From: JAOUEA01 sp963719165 | GTDB lineage: Bacteria > Actinomycetota > UBA4738 > HRBIN12 | Reading direction: 5' to 3' | NCBI GenBank assembly: GCA_963719165.1 | Contig: CAVRAV010000001.1 | Span: 1,798,001 to 1,862,000, forward strand | Length of the DNA stretch: 64,000 nt | Shown: positions 24,614-32,573 of the stretch, one piece after another | Layout: each line of letters starts with the position of its first letter | How positions within the stretch are numbered: the stretch's first letter is position 1 | Translations under genes and position numbers: made by a program | The notes under the pieces: model-generated | The model's database searches: none | Seen by the model: only the letters and a program-made list of their open reading frames with translations | Told to the model about the DNA's origin: nothing

Positions 24614-24951
24614 GGCACCAGCGCCTCCCTCACGATCGCGAGTCGTTCGGGCACGAGCCGGTAGAACGCCCAGCGACCCCGTCGTTCACGCTCGACGAGG
24701 CCGGCCTCGGCCAGCACCTTGAGATGGTGGCTCACCGTCGGCTGGCTGAGGCCCAACGGCTCGGTGAGATCGCAGACGCACGCCTCGCGATCCTCGGCCG
24801 CCGCCAGGAGCGAGAGCAGGCGGAGCCGAGCCGGGTCCGCGATCACGCCGAGGGCGGCCGCCATCTCTTCCGCTTCCGCTGCTCCGAGTGGCGCCCGGAG
24901 CACCCGGGGGCAGCATTCCTCGGTGATGACGCCGATCAACTTCACGCTCAC
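24610..24951 (-). CDS. arsR: arsenical-responsive repressor ArsR
   Basis: The 113-residue winged-helix repressor has HTH sequence LSQPTVSHHLKVLAEAGL. It has two cysteine features: EECCPRVL at residues 11-18 and EACVCDLTEP. The N-terminal CCP pair plus one further cysteine recalls the As(III) site of Corynebacterium glutamicum ArsR, while CVCDL recalls the plasmid R773 type. Having both is notable. Start 24951 (GTG) is favoured by the nearby promoter; the GTG at 24945 is the alternative. It is first gene of arsRC and should repress itself and probably the divergent peptide gene. Confidence 0.9.
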   Translation of the reverse strand: MSVKLIGVITEECCPRVLRAPLGAAEAEEMAAALGVIADPARLRLLSLLAAAEDREACVCDLTEPLGLSQPTVSHHLKVLAEAGLVERERRGRWAFYRLVPERLAIVREALVP

Positions 24952-24983
24952 AGATTGACAGCGGTCTATGTGTTCTGTCAACG

Positions 24984-25001
24984 TATCGACGATCGTCGAT
25001 A
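24984..25001. promoter_or_regulatory. 18-bp palindrome, candidate ArsR operator between divergent genes
   Basis: TATCGACGATCGTCGATA is a perfect palindrome. On the minus strand it abuts TTGACA followed 17-18 bases later by CAATCT, just before the arsR start. On the plus strand it sits within a plausible promoter (TGTCAA ... GATATA) for the cysteine-rich peptide. Repressor bound here would block both directions. Confidence 0.65.
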
Positions 25002-25071
25002 TATCAGGGGCCAACGAAGAGCCAGGACCGCAAGCGGCCCCTGGAAGATGCCCGGGAAGGAGGTGGAACGC

Positions 25072-25122
25072 ATGAACGATCCCTGTTGCCCAGCGGATTG
25101 CTGCCCGCCGGACTGCTGCTGA
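25072..25122 (+). CDS. 16-residue cysteine-rich peptide, candidate arsenic-binding microprotein
   Basis: The reading frame MNDPCCPADCCPPDCC (6 Cys of 16 residues, three CC pairs, CCP repeats) is preceded by a perfect AAGGAGGT ribosome-binding site 7 bases before its ATG. It is divergent from arsR-arsC and shares their palindromic control region. The CCP unit is the same motif that forms the N-terminal metal site of the adjacent ArsR. Paired cysteines in a tiny soluble peptide are what a metallothionein-like As(III) buffer would need. The coding status rests on the ribosome-binding site, context and composition. I know no described family of this kind. Confidence 0.7.
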   Translation: MNDPCCPADCCPPDCC

Positions 25123-25171
25123 GGACGACGTGCTCGGTCCGGATGCTCTCGGCCCGGGGCCGAGCCGAACC

Positions 25172-26395
25172 CTAGAAGGGCAGCGAGCACCAGGGGGCGG
25201 GCTCGGAGCGGAAGATCGCGTCCGCCCGGGCCGACGCCCCCTGGGTTCGCTCCTCGATCTGCCCGGCCGCAACGAGCTGAGAGAACGTCGTGCCGCCCAG
25301 GTAGGTGGCGCCCAGCGCGCTGACGGCGCAGGCGAGGTCCGGCGACTCGTCGGTGCGCTCGCACGTCGCCGAGCCCCGAGACGCCGCGAGCGCGAACCTC
25401 CCGTCGTTCTGCGGACAGAAGTCGTCGCGAACCTCGAAGACGATCCGCCCCTCGGACGCGTAGCCGCGCGCCTCGAGGGCCGCGGGCACGTCGACGAGCC
25501 GCGCGTACATCCCGTCCGTGAGCGTGAAGCGCATCCGCCGAGGTTCGACCAACAGCCAGCGCAAGGGGTCGTCCGCCGGCCGCATCCCCGCGATCACCAG
25601 GTGCACGAGGTCGATGTCGAACACGAACCGCCAGATGTCCGCCGTGGCCTGGGGCGTGAGCGCCATCGTCTCGTGGACGGTGAGCTCGAGCCTGGGCACC
25701 TCGCCCGGCCAATCGTGCTTCACCTCGTACACGACGTACGCGTCGGGCTCGCCGGCCTCGGTCTCATGGATGGCGTAGTACGAGGGCAAGTCCTTGTCGT
25801 GATGCGGCTCCTCGCTGAACCGCCACGAGAACCAAGGGTCGTCGAGCGCGATCATGCCGGGGCGAGCCGCCGCGACGGCGTCGTAGATGGGACGCATCCG
25901 CGGGAGCGCGTCGTCATGCTCGAACAGCCTGACCCGTCCCCGCGGTTGGTAGCCGGGCAGGAACGCCGCCCTGCCGGTCTCCATGCGCAGATCCCCCAGG
26001 AACGTGGCCAGGCCGAAGCCGAAGCGACGGTAGATGCCGCCCTCCGAGGCGTGGAGGAGGGCGAGGCACTCGCCGCGCGCAGCGGCGTCATCGAGCTGCG
26101 CGCGCATCAGCGCGGTATTGATGCCCTGCCGGCGATGGCTGGGCAGGACCCCCACGTGCTTGATCCCCGCCGCCGGCACCGTCTCCCCGCCAGGCACCGA
26201 GACCCGGAAGGTCGCGACCAACGAACCGCCCACCACGGCGCCGTCGTCGAACGCCGCCAATTGCCGCTCGTACTCGGCGATCGAGCGCTCGACCTCGACC
26301 TCCTCGTCCGACACCCGGCTGTGCGAGGCGGCTTCGAGCACGCGCACGTAGGTGGCGAACTCCTCGGGCCGGATCGGGCGTATCTGCGCGTCCAT
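25172..26395 (-). CDS. Eis-type GNAT acetyltransferase
   Basis: The 407-residue protein has the three-part Eis layout: an N-terminal GNAT domain with the acetyl-CoA loop VGVLPSHRRQGINTALM (about residues 81-97), a second degenerate GNAT domain (about 150-290), and a C-terminal sterol-carrier-like domain ending in the free carboxylate CSLPF. In Eis enzymes the terminal carboxylate takes part in catalysis. Mycobacterial Eis acetylates aminoglycosides and proteins; the substrate here is unknown. It is convergent with the cysteine-rich peptide gene and divergent from the propeller gene. Confidence 0.88.
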   Translation of the reverse strand: MDAQIRPIRPEEFATYVRVLEAASHSRVSDEEVEVERSIAEYERQLAAFDDGAVVGGSLVATFRVSVPGGETVPAAGIKHVGVLPSHRRQGINTALMRAQLDDAAARGECLALLHASEGGIYRRFGFGLATFLGDLRMETGRAAFLPGYQPRGRVRLFEHDDALPRMRPIYDAVAAARPGMIALDDPWFSWRFSEEPHHDKDLPSYYAIHETEAGEPDAYVVYEVKHDWPGEVPRLELTVHETMALTPQATADIWRFVFDIDLVHLVIAGMRPADDPLRWLLVEPRRMRFTLTDGMYARLVDVPAALEARGYASEGRIVFEVRDDFCPQNDGRFALAASRGSATCERTDESPDLACAVSALGATYLGGTTFSQLVAAGQIEERTQGASARADAIFRSEPAPWCSLPF

Positions 26396-26602
26396 CTCGA
26401 CACTGTACCGACCCCCCCCAAGCGCCAGCGGGCGAGGCGGACCGCCCCGCGTATCCGCCTTTCGTCCATACTTCGGGTTCGAGCAGAAGAATCCCTTGAC
26501 GACGCCGCTGCTCGGGCGGTAGACCTAGTTCGTCCCGCGGATCCCTCGCGCTCGGCTTCGCACTGGCCGGGCGCGATCCCCCCAAGTGCAGGAGTCCCGC
26601 CG

Positions 26603-28936
26603 ATGCGCCGCAGCGCCCGGACACTCGCCCCGTTGCCGCTCGTCGCAGCCATGCTGCTCGCCGCAACCCCCGCGCGGGCCGCCCTCCCCTCCACCCAGCC
26701 CGACGACACGGGCATGCTCAACGGCAAGGTCCGCGCGATCGCCCAGGCAGGTGGACACGTGTGGATCGGGGGTTCCTTCACGCAGGCCTTGAACGCGTCG
26801 GGTCAAGCAGCCCAGGCGGTGAACAGCCTGGTGGCCTTCGACCCGAACTCGGGACTGCTCGACACATCGGTGAACCAGCCCGACGTGACGAACGGGAGTG
26901 CCGCCGCCACGGTCTACGACGCCGCGCTCGGGCCCGACGGCAAGCTTTACTTCGCGGGCCGTTTCACCGCCGTGAATGGCCAGGCGCGCAAGAACGTGGC
27001 GGCGATCGACCCCGTGACCGGGAACCTCCTGGCGTTCGATCCCGGGACGGCCGAGGCGACCGCGATCTACGCATCGAGCACCAACGTCTACGTGGGCACC
27101 GACCGGATCCTGTCCTTCGCCTTCAACGGCACGTCCACACCGGACTACACGCCCCCGCAGGTCTCGGTGGATCCGTCGCTGCGTGGACACAACACGCCCC
27201 CGCAGATCCGCGACATCACTCAGGTGGGCTCGGACGTCATCGCCGCGTGCCAGTGCGACGCCATCACGGACACGAGCGGCACGCGCAACGTGAAGGCCCT
27301 CGTGAAGGTGGATGCGGGCACGGGGGACTGGGTCAACTGGCGGCCGAGCAACCTGACCGACAGCAGCGGGGCGTTCGGTATCAGCTTGGTGACGCACGTC
27401 GCGCCGGGCGGCGGGCCGTTGACGATCTACCTCGCGGCCGGCGGTTCGGACTTCACGGCCGCGTACACCGAGTCGAGCGGGAAGCAGCAGTGGAAGACCG
27501 ACACCTCGGGCTCGAGCCAGGCCATAACCTGGTTCCAGGGGGACCTCATCGTGGGCGGCCACTTCAACTGGACCCAGGCGCCGGGAAGTGGCAGCTGCGG
27601 CAGCAACGACTCCCCGAACCTCAGCTGCTATCACACCCCCAAGCTCGTGGCGATGGATCCCGCCAAGGGCGGCGTGCTCCTGGTGGGTTCGGACCCGTGG
27701 AACCCGGGGATCTGCTGCAAATACAACGGCGTGTGGGCGCTGCTCACCGATGCCGACGGGGTCCATCTTCACGTGGGAGGTGAATTCACGAAGGCGGGCG
27801 GAACGTGGTCGGGCTCGGGCAAGAACTGGAGCCTCTCGGGCGCTTCCACCCAGCAGTACTACGCCCGCTTCGGAGGATCCGTGATCGGACAGCAGCAGCT
27901 CACGGTCACCAAGCACGGGACGGGAAGCGGCACCGTGTCGAGCTCGCCGGCGGGGATCGACTGCGGCGCGACGTGCACCGCGACCTTCGCGCAGGGCGCC
28001 ATGGTGTCCCTCTCGGCACAGGCCGATCCGGGGTCGACGTTCGCGGGCTGGGGCGGGGACTGCTCGGGAACGGGGAACTGCAAGGTCACCCTGACGAACG
28101 CCCGCGCCGTCACGGCGACGTTCACCAAGGCGGCGACGGCGACATGTGGAGACATCGCGTTCGTGAGCGCGCGCAAGGGCGACGGCGACGTCTTCGTCAT
28201 GGACGCGGCGGGCAAGCACGCCGTCGACGTCTCCAACGATCCCGCCCCCGACCTCGACCCCGCGTGGTCACCGGACTGTTCACAGATCGCCTTCTCCGGT
28301 TCACGCAACGGTGACGGCGACATCTTCGTCATGGACGCGGACGGGAAGAACGTGCAGGCGCTCACCTCGGGGAACGGCAACGACACCCAGCCCACCTGGT
28401 CCCCCGACGGCTCCCAGCTCGCGTTCACGAGCGATCGCACGGGCGATCGCGAGCTCTACGTCATGGACGCCGACGGCAAGCACCTCACGCAGATCACGAC
28501 CAACTCATGGGCCGACCAGCAGCCCGACTGGTCGCCGGACGGGACGAAGCTCGTGTTCGCCAGCAACCGCGGCGGCACCATGCAGATCTACACGGTCTGG
28601 CCCGACGGCTCGCATCGCAAGCAGATCACGAGCGGTGGCAAGGCGAACGACCAGCCGGCCTGGTCGCCGAGCGGCGATCGCCTCGCGTACGTGGGCCGCA
28701 CCAGCGGGACCCCGCAGATCTGGACGATGAAGCCGAAGGGCAAGGATCGTGTGCGCCTGAGCTCCGACGGCAAGCGCGACGGCCATCCAACCTGGTCGCC
28801 CAACGGCAAGCGTCTGGCGTACGACGCCAACGCGTCCAGCGGCGCGCGCCAGATCTGGAAGATCACCGCGAAGGGCAAGAACGCCACGAAGCTCACGAGC
28901 CAGCCGGCCGGGAACACCGACCCCTCCTGGAGCTGA
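26603..28936 (+). CDS. secreted multi-domain beta-propeller protein with TolB-like C-terminus
   Basis: The 777-residue protein starts MRRSARTLAPLPLVAAMLLA, a signal peptide cleaved near ARAA (residue 29). Residues about 37-430 form an N-terminal propeller of VWIGGSFTQ / LYFAGRFTAVNG-type repeats (delta-60-like). About 432-512 is a GTGSGTVSSSPAGIDCGATC ... FAGWGGDCSG module of the bacterial-repeat (InlB B-like) type with likely disulfides. About 514-777 holds six PD40/TolB blades with DxxPxWSPDG cores. An in-frame extension upstream is rejected because it overlaps Eis and lacks a signal. The role is probably envelope-associated binding; the ligand is unknown. Confidence 0.85.
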   Translation: MRRSARTLAPLPLVAAMLLAATPARAALPSTQPDDTGMLNGKVRAIAQAGGHVWIGGSFTQALNASGQAAQAVNSLVAFDPNSGLLDTSVNQPDVTNGSAAATVYDAALGPDGKLYFAGRFTAVNGQARKNVAAIDPVTGNLLAFDPGTAEATAIYASSTNVYVGTDRILSFAFNGTSTPDYTPPQVSVDPSLRGHNTPPQIRDITQVGSDVIAACQCDAITDTSGTRNVKALVKVDAGTGDWVNWRPSNLTDSSGAFGISLVTHVAPGGGPLTIYLAAGGSDFTAAYTESSGKQQWKTDTSGSSQAITWFQGDLIVGGHFNWTQAPGSGSCGSNDSPNLSCYHTPKLVAMDPAKGGVLLVGSDPWNPGICCKYNGVWALLTDADGVHLHVGGEFTKAGGTWSGSGKNWSLSGASTQQYYARFGGSVIGQQQLTVTKHGTGSGTVSSSPAGIDCGATCTATFAQGAMVSLSAQADPGSTFAGWGGDCSGTGNCKVTLTNARAVTATFTKAATATCGDIAFVSARKGDGDVFVMDAAGKHAVDVSNDPAPDLDPAWSPDCSQIAFSGSRNGDGDIFVMDADGKNVQALTSGNGNDTQPTWSPDGSQLAFTSDRTGDRELYVMDADGKHLTQITTNSWADQQPDWSPDGTKLVFASNRGGTMQIYTVWPDGSHRKQITSGGKANDQPAWSPSGDRLAYVGRTSGTPQIWTMKPKGKDRVRLSSDGKRDGHPTWSPNGKRLAYDANASSGARQIWKITAKGKNATKLTSQPAGNTDPSWS

Positions 28937-29015
28937 CCCGAGGGCGACTCGCCGCAGCGCGAGAACTCCCATCGGCCTAGACTTCGCCCGAACCGGATGG
29001 GGAGGGGGAAGAACC

Positions 29016-29480
29016 ATGCGCAAGTTGATGACCGTCGCCGGCCTGGTGGCGTGCATCGTGTTGGTGGCCACACTGGTTTCGGCCGCGGATCAGAAACGGG
29101 TGTCGTCGCCGATGACCGTGCACGTGATCGAGCACGCCACCACCGACGTCGTGATCAACACGGGCAAGAAAGGCGATACCACGGGCGATCTGCTCACGTG
29201 GCACAACAAGATCTTCGATTCCAAGAACAAGAAGCAGGTCGGCCGCGACCAGGGCGACTGCGTCCGCATCAACCCCAAGCAGGGCTCCTGGGAGTGCCGA
29301 TGGATCACGTGGGTGCCCGGCGGCGCCATCACGGTCGAGGGTCCCTTCTACGACTCGAAGGACAACACGATCGCGATCACGGGCGGCAAGGGCAAGTTCA
29401 AGAACGCCCGCGGCACGATGAACCTGAAGGCCCGCAAGGGCGGCGCGGAGTACGCCTTCATCTTCCACGTCATCCCGTAG
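29016..29480 (+). CDS. secreted allene-oxide-cyclase-like barrel protein
   Basis: The 154-residue protein has a signal peptide (MRKLMTVAGLVACIVLVATLV, cleavage near VSAA; the listing here stops at 21 letters' region, residues 1-24) and a beta-barrel domain. The strand pattern DLLTWHNKIFDSKNKKQVG, GDCVRINPKQGSWECRW, ITVEGPFYDSKD and ITGGKGKFKNARGTM is that of allene oxide cyclase/dirigent-like proteins. The GGxGxFxxARG strand is the most diagnostic. Bacterial members have no proven enzymatic activity. A GGGGAGGGGGA ribosome-binding site precedes the ATG and a strong hairpin follows the gene. Confidence 0.85.
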   Translation: MRKLMTVAGLVACIVLVATLVSAADQKRVSSPMTVHVIEHATTDVVINTGKKGDTTGDLLTWHNKIFDSKNKKQVGRDQGDCVRINPKQGSWECRWITWVPGGAITVEGPFYDSKDNTIAITGGKGKFKNARGTMNLKARKGGAEYAFIFHVIP

Positions 29481-29506
29481 CGGACCGGCAGCGTCCGGCG
29501 TTTCGA

Positions 29507-29535
29507 GGAGGCCGGGGCAGCACGCCCCGGCCTCC
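29507..29535. terminator. bidirectional hairpin terminator
   Basis: GGAGGCCGGGGC and GCCCCGGCCTCC pair perfectly (12 bp) over a 5-base loop, between the convergent ends of the AOC-like gene and thrC. There is no clear T run on either side. Confidence 0.65.
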
Positions 29536-29556
29536 CCGCACCTTGTCACTCAGGTG

Positions 29557-30801
29557 CTACGCGTTCAGCGCGGCGAGGAAGCCCTCGAGGTCGGGCGCCA
29601 CGGTGTAGGTGGGCTCCAGGTAGCCCTCCAACGCCTCGATCGTCTTGTATCCGTTGCCCGTCACGTAGGCCACCGTCTCTTCCTCGGGCCCGATGATGCC
29701 CTCGTCGACCATGCGTTTGAGGTTGGCGATGGTCACGCCTCCGGCGGTCTCGGTGAAGACGCCCTCGGTCCCGGCAAGCAGCGAGATCCCTTCCAGGATC
29801 TCCCGCTCGGTGCACCAGCCGATGTGGCCGCCGGTCTCCCGGGCCACCTTCAGCGCGAAGTAGCCGTCGGCGGGGGAACCGATCGCGAGCGAGCGAGCGA
29901 TGGTGTTCGGTCTCACGGGCGTGATCTCCTCCGCGCCATCGAGGAACGCCTGCGCCACGGGACGGCAGCCCTCCGGCTGGGCGCCGCTCACGCGATACCT
30001 GGACTCCTCCACCGCCCCCACGGCGATGAGTTCGCTGAAGGCCCGATGGATCTTGGTGAGCAGCGCGCCCGAGGCGATCGGCACGACCACGTGATCCGGG
30101 AGGCGCCAGCCGAGCTGCTCGGCCGTCTCGAACCCGAGCGTCTTTGAGCCCTCGGCGTAGTAGGGGCGCATGTTCACGTTCACGAACGCCCACGGCAGCG
30201 CGTCCGCGACCTCGGTGCACAACCGGTTCACGTCGTCGTAGTTGCCCTTCACCGCCACGACCTTCGCGCCGTAGGCCTCGGTGGCGAGGATCTTGGCGCG
30301 CTCGAGGTCGTCGGGCACGAAGACGTAGCACGCGAGGCCCGCCTTGGCGGCGTGGGCCGCGGTGGCGTTGGCGAGGTTTCCGGTGGAGGCGCACGACACC
30401 GCCTCGTAGCCGAAGGACCGGGCCATGGTAAGGGCCACGGACACGACGCGATCCTTGAACGAATTCGACGGGTTCACCGAGTCGTCCTTGATCCACAGGT
30501 GCCGCAGGCCGAGCGCCGCCGCCAGACGGTCGGCCCTGCGCAGCGGCGTGAACCCCGCTCCGAGATCCACGCGCTCGATCCCCGGGCCTCCGGGGAGCAG
30601 GGACCCGTAGCGCCACAAGGAGTCGGGGCCCTGCTCCGCCTGTTTGCGGAACACCTCGCCCTCCACCGACTGCAGGTCGTACGCGGGCTCGAGCGGGCCG
30701 AAGCATTCCTCGCAGATCGTGAGCGGCTCGACCGGATACTGCTGGCCGCACACGCGACACTGGAGGGCGGCCGGCGTCGTGGCCCGGGATCCCGGACTCA
30801 C
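29557..30801 (-). CDS. thrC: threonine synthase
   Basis: Converts O-phosphohomoserine to threonine with PLP. The 414-residue protein has an N-terminal zinc-ribbon-like CRVCGQQY ... CEECFGPLEP, then the PLP lysine in NPSNSFKDRVVSVAL, ASTGNLANATAAHAAKAG (phosphate loop), and a C-terminal AYVTGNGYKT. The GTG at 30801 overlaps the ilvD stop by 4 bases (GTGA), so the two are translationally coupled. Threonine can be deaminated to 2-oxobutyrate, an isoleucine precursor, which explains the coupling with ilvD. No threonine deaminase is in the window. Confidence 0.93.
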   Translation of the reverse strand: MSPGSRATTPAALQCRVCGQQYPVEPLTICEECFGPLEPAYDLQSVEGEVFRKQAEQGPDSLWRYGSLLPGGPGIERVDLGAGFTPLRRADRLAAALGLRHLWIKDDSVNPSNSFKDRVVSVALTMARSFGYEAVSCASTGNLANATAAHAAKAGLACYVFVPDDLERAKILATEAYGAKVVAVKGNYDDVNRLCTEVADALPWAFVNVNMRPYYAEGSKTLGFETAEQLGWRLPDHVVVPIASGALLTKIHRAFSELIAVGAVEESRYRVSGAQPEGCRPVAQAFLDGAEEITPVRPNTIARSLAIGSPADGYFALKVARETGGHIGWCTEREILEGISLLAGTEGVFTETAGGVTIANLKRMVDEGIIGPEEETVAYVTGNGYKTIEALEGYLEPTYTVAPDLEGFLAALNA

Positions 30802-32480
30802 CACGTCACCGCCCCGTGGTCGGCCGAGCCCACGACGCGTGCGTATTTCGCCAGCGCCCCCTGGGTATAGCGATGCTCCGGCTGGATCCAGCGGGTCCGG
30901 CGGTCCCGCAGTACGGCGTCGTCCACCACGAGCTCGATCGTGCGGGCATCCGCATCGATGGCGATCTCGTCGCCGTCCTCCACGAGCGCGATCGGCCCAC
31001 CCACGAACGCCTCGGGTGCGACGTGCCCGACGCTGAAGCCCTTCGTGGCCCCGCTGAAGCGCCCGTCGGTGATGAGCGCGACCTCCTTGCCGAGTCCGGC
31101 GCCGGCCACGGCCGCGGTGACCGCGAGCATCTCCGGCATGCCCGGTGAACCCTTCGGTCCCTCGTAGCGGATCACGATCACGTCGCCCGCGACGATGTCG
31201 CCGGTCGTGAGCGCGTCGAACGCGGCCTGCTCCGAATCGAACGCGCGCGCGCGGCCGCGGAACACGAGGCCCTCGGCGCCCGCGGCCTTCACGACGGCAC
31301 CGTCGGGCGCGAGGTTTCCACGGAGGATCGCGAGCCCGCCCCACGGGTGGATCGGGGCGGCGATAGGACGGATCACCTCACCGTCGGGTGCGGGAATGTC
31401 GGCGGCCGCGAGGTCCTCGGCGAGGGTCTTGCCCGACACGGTGAGGCAGTCACCGTGCAGATGGCCAGCCTCCAGGAGCTCTCGCATCACGACCGGGACG
31501 CCGCCCACGCGGTCGATGTCGCTCATCACGAACCGCCCCGCCGGCCGGACGTCCACGAGGTGGGGGACCGTCCGTCCGATCCGATCGAAGTCCTCGAGCT
31601 GCAGATCCACGTGCGCCTCGCGCGCGATGGCGAGGAGGTGCAGCACCGCGTTCGTCGAGCCCGCCAGAGCCATGACCACGGAGATGGCGTTCTCGAAGGC
31701 CTCTTTGGTCATCACCTCGCGCGGGAGCGGCCCTCCTTCGGCCACGATCTGGGCCGCACGGACCCCCGATCCGCGCGCGAACACCTCGCGGCGGTAGTCG
31801 ACCGCAGGTGGGCTGGCGCTGCCGGGCAGCGACATCCCCAGCGCTTCTCCCACGGCGGCCATCGTGTTGGCGGTGTACATGCCCGCACACGACCCCGTGC
31901 CCGGACAGGCGGCCCGCTCGATGTCGCGGAGCTCGGCATCGTCGATGACACCCTTCGCATGCGAGCCAACGGCCTCGAACACGTCCTGGATCGTGATGTC
32001 CCGCCCTCGGTAGGTCCCCGGGAGGATCGTGCCGCCGTACAGGTACACGGACGGAAGGTTCATGCGCGCCATCGCCATCAACATGCCGGGCTCGGATTTG
32101 TCGCAGCCGGCGATGCCCACGAGGGCGTCCATCCGCTCCGCGTGCAGCACGAGCTCGACCGAATCCGCGATCAGGTCGCGGCTCATGAGCGACGCCTTCA
32201 TCCCCTCGTGGCCCATGGCGATGCCGTCGGACACGGCGATCGTGGTGAACTCGATCGGAACGGCGCCACCCTGGCGCACGCCTTCCTTGGCGAGCGCGGC
32301 GAGCTTGTCCAGGTGGTAGTTGCAGGGCGTCACCTCGTTCCAACTCGACGCGACACCCACCTGCGCCTTCGAGAAGTCCTCTTCGGAGAATCCCACGGCG
32401 CGAAGCATGGCGCGGGCGGGAGCGCGGTGCGGCCCTTCCGTGACCTCCCAGCTGCGCGGGCGATCCTTCCCGGCTGCCAT
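30798..32480 (-). CDS. ilvD: dihydroxy-acid dehydratase
   Basis: Dehydrates dihydroxyisovalerate and dihydroxymethylvalerate to the 2-oxo acids, using an Fe-S cluster. The 560-residue protein has the cluster and metal cysteines in VTPCNYHLDKLA, AGCDKSEPGMLMA and CPGTGSCAGMYTANTM. The C-terminal GRFSGATKGFSVGHVAPEA is the catalytic-serine and substrate region. Start 32480 follows GGAGGTCGAAAGC. It is separated from the main ilv operon by about 25 kb and carries thrC as its downstream partner. Confidence 0.95.
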   Translation of the reverse strand: MAAGKDRPRSWEVTEGPHRAPARAMLRAVGFSEEDFSKAQVGVASSWNEVTPCNYHLDKLAALAKEGVRQGGAVPIEFTTIAVSDGIAMGHEGMKASLMSRDLIADSVELVLHAERMDALVGIAGCDKSEPGMLMAMARMNLPSVYLYGGTILPGTYRGRDITIQDVFEAVGSHAKGVIDDAELRDIERAACPGTGSCAGMYTANTMAAVGEALGMSLPGSASPPAVDYRREVFARGSGVRAAQIVAEGGPLPREVMTKEAFENAISVVMALAGSTNAVLHLLAIAREAHVDLQLEDFDRIGRTVPHLVDVRPAGRFVMSDIDRVGGVPVVMRELLEAGHLHGDCLTVSGKTLAEDLAAADIPAPDGEVIRPIAAPIHPWGGLAILRGNLAPDGAVVKAAGAEGLVFRGRARAFDSEQAAFDALTTGDIVAGDVIVIRYEGPKGSPGMPEMLAVTAAVAGAGLGKEVALITDGRFSGATKGFSVGHVAPEAFVGGPIALVEDGDEIAIDADARTIELVVDDAVLRDRRTRWIQPEHRYTQGALAKYARVVGSADHGAVTW

Positions 32481-32573
32481 GCTTTCGACCTCCTCGACGC
32501 CGTTCCCGACGGTAGGCCGACACGGTACCAACCGCGGCCCGAGCCGCCGCCAGTTAGGCTTCTGGCTCGACCC

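Noticed and set aside
25130..26602. In-frame upstream extension of the propeller gene
   Set aside because: It lies antisense to the Eis-type gene, is Arg/His-rich, and the signal peptide at 26603 marks the real start.
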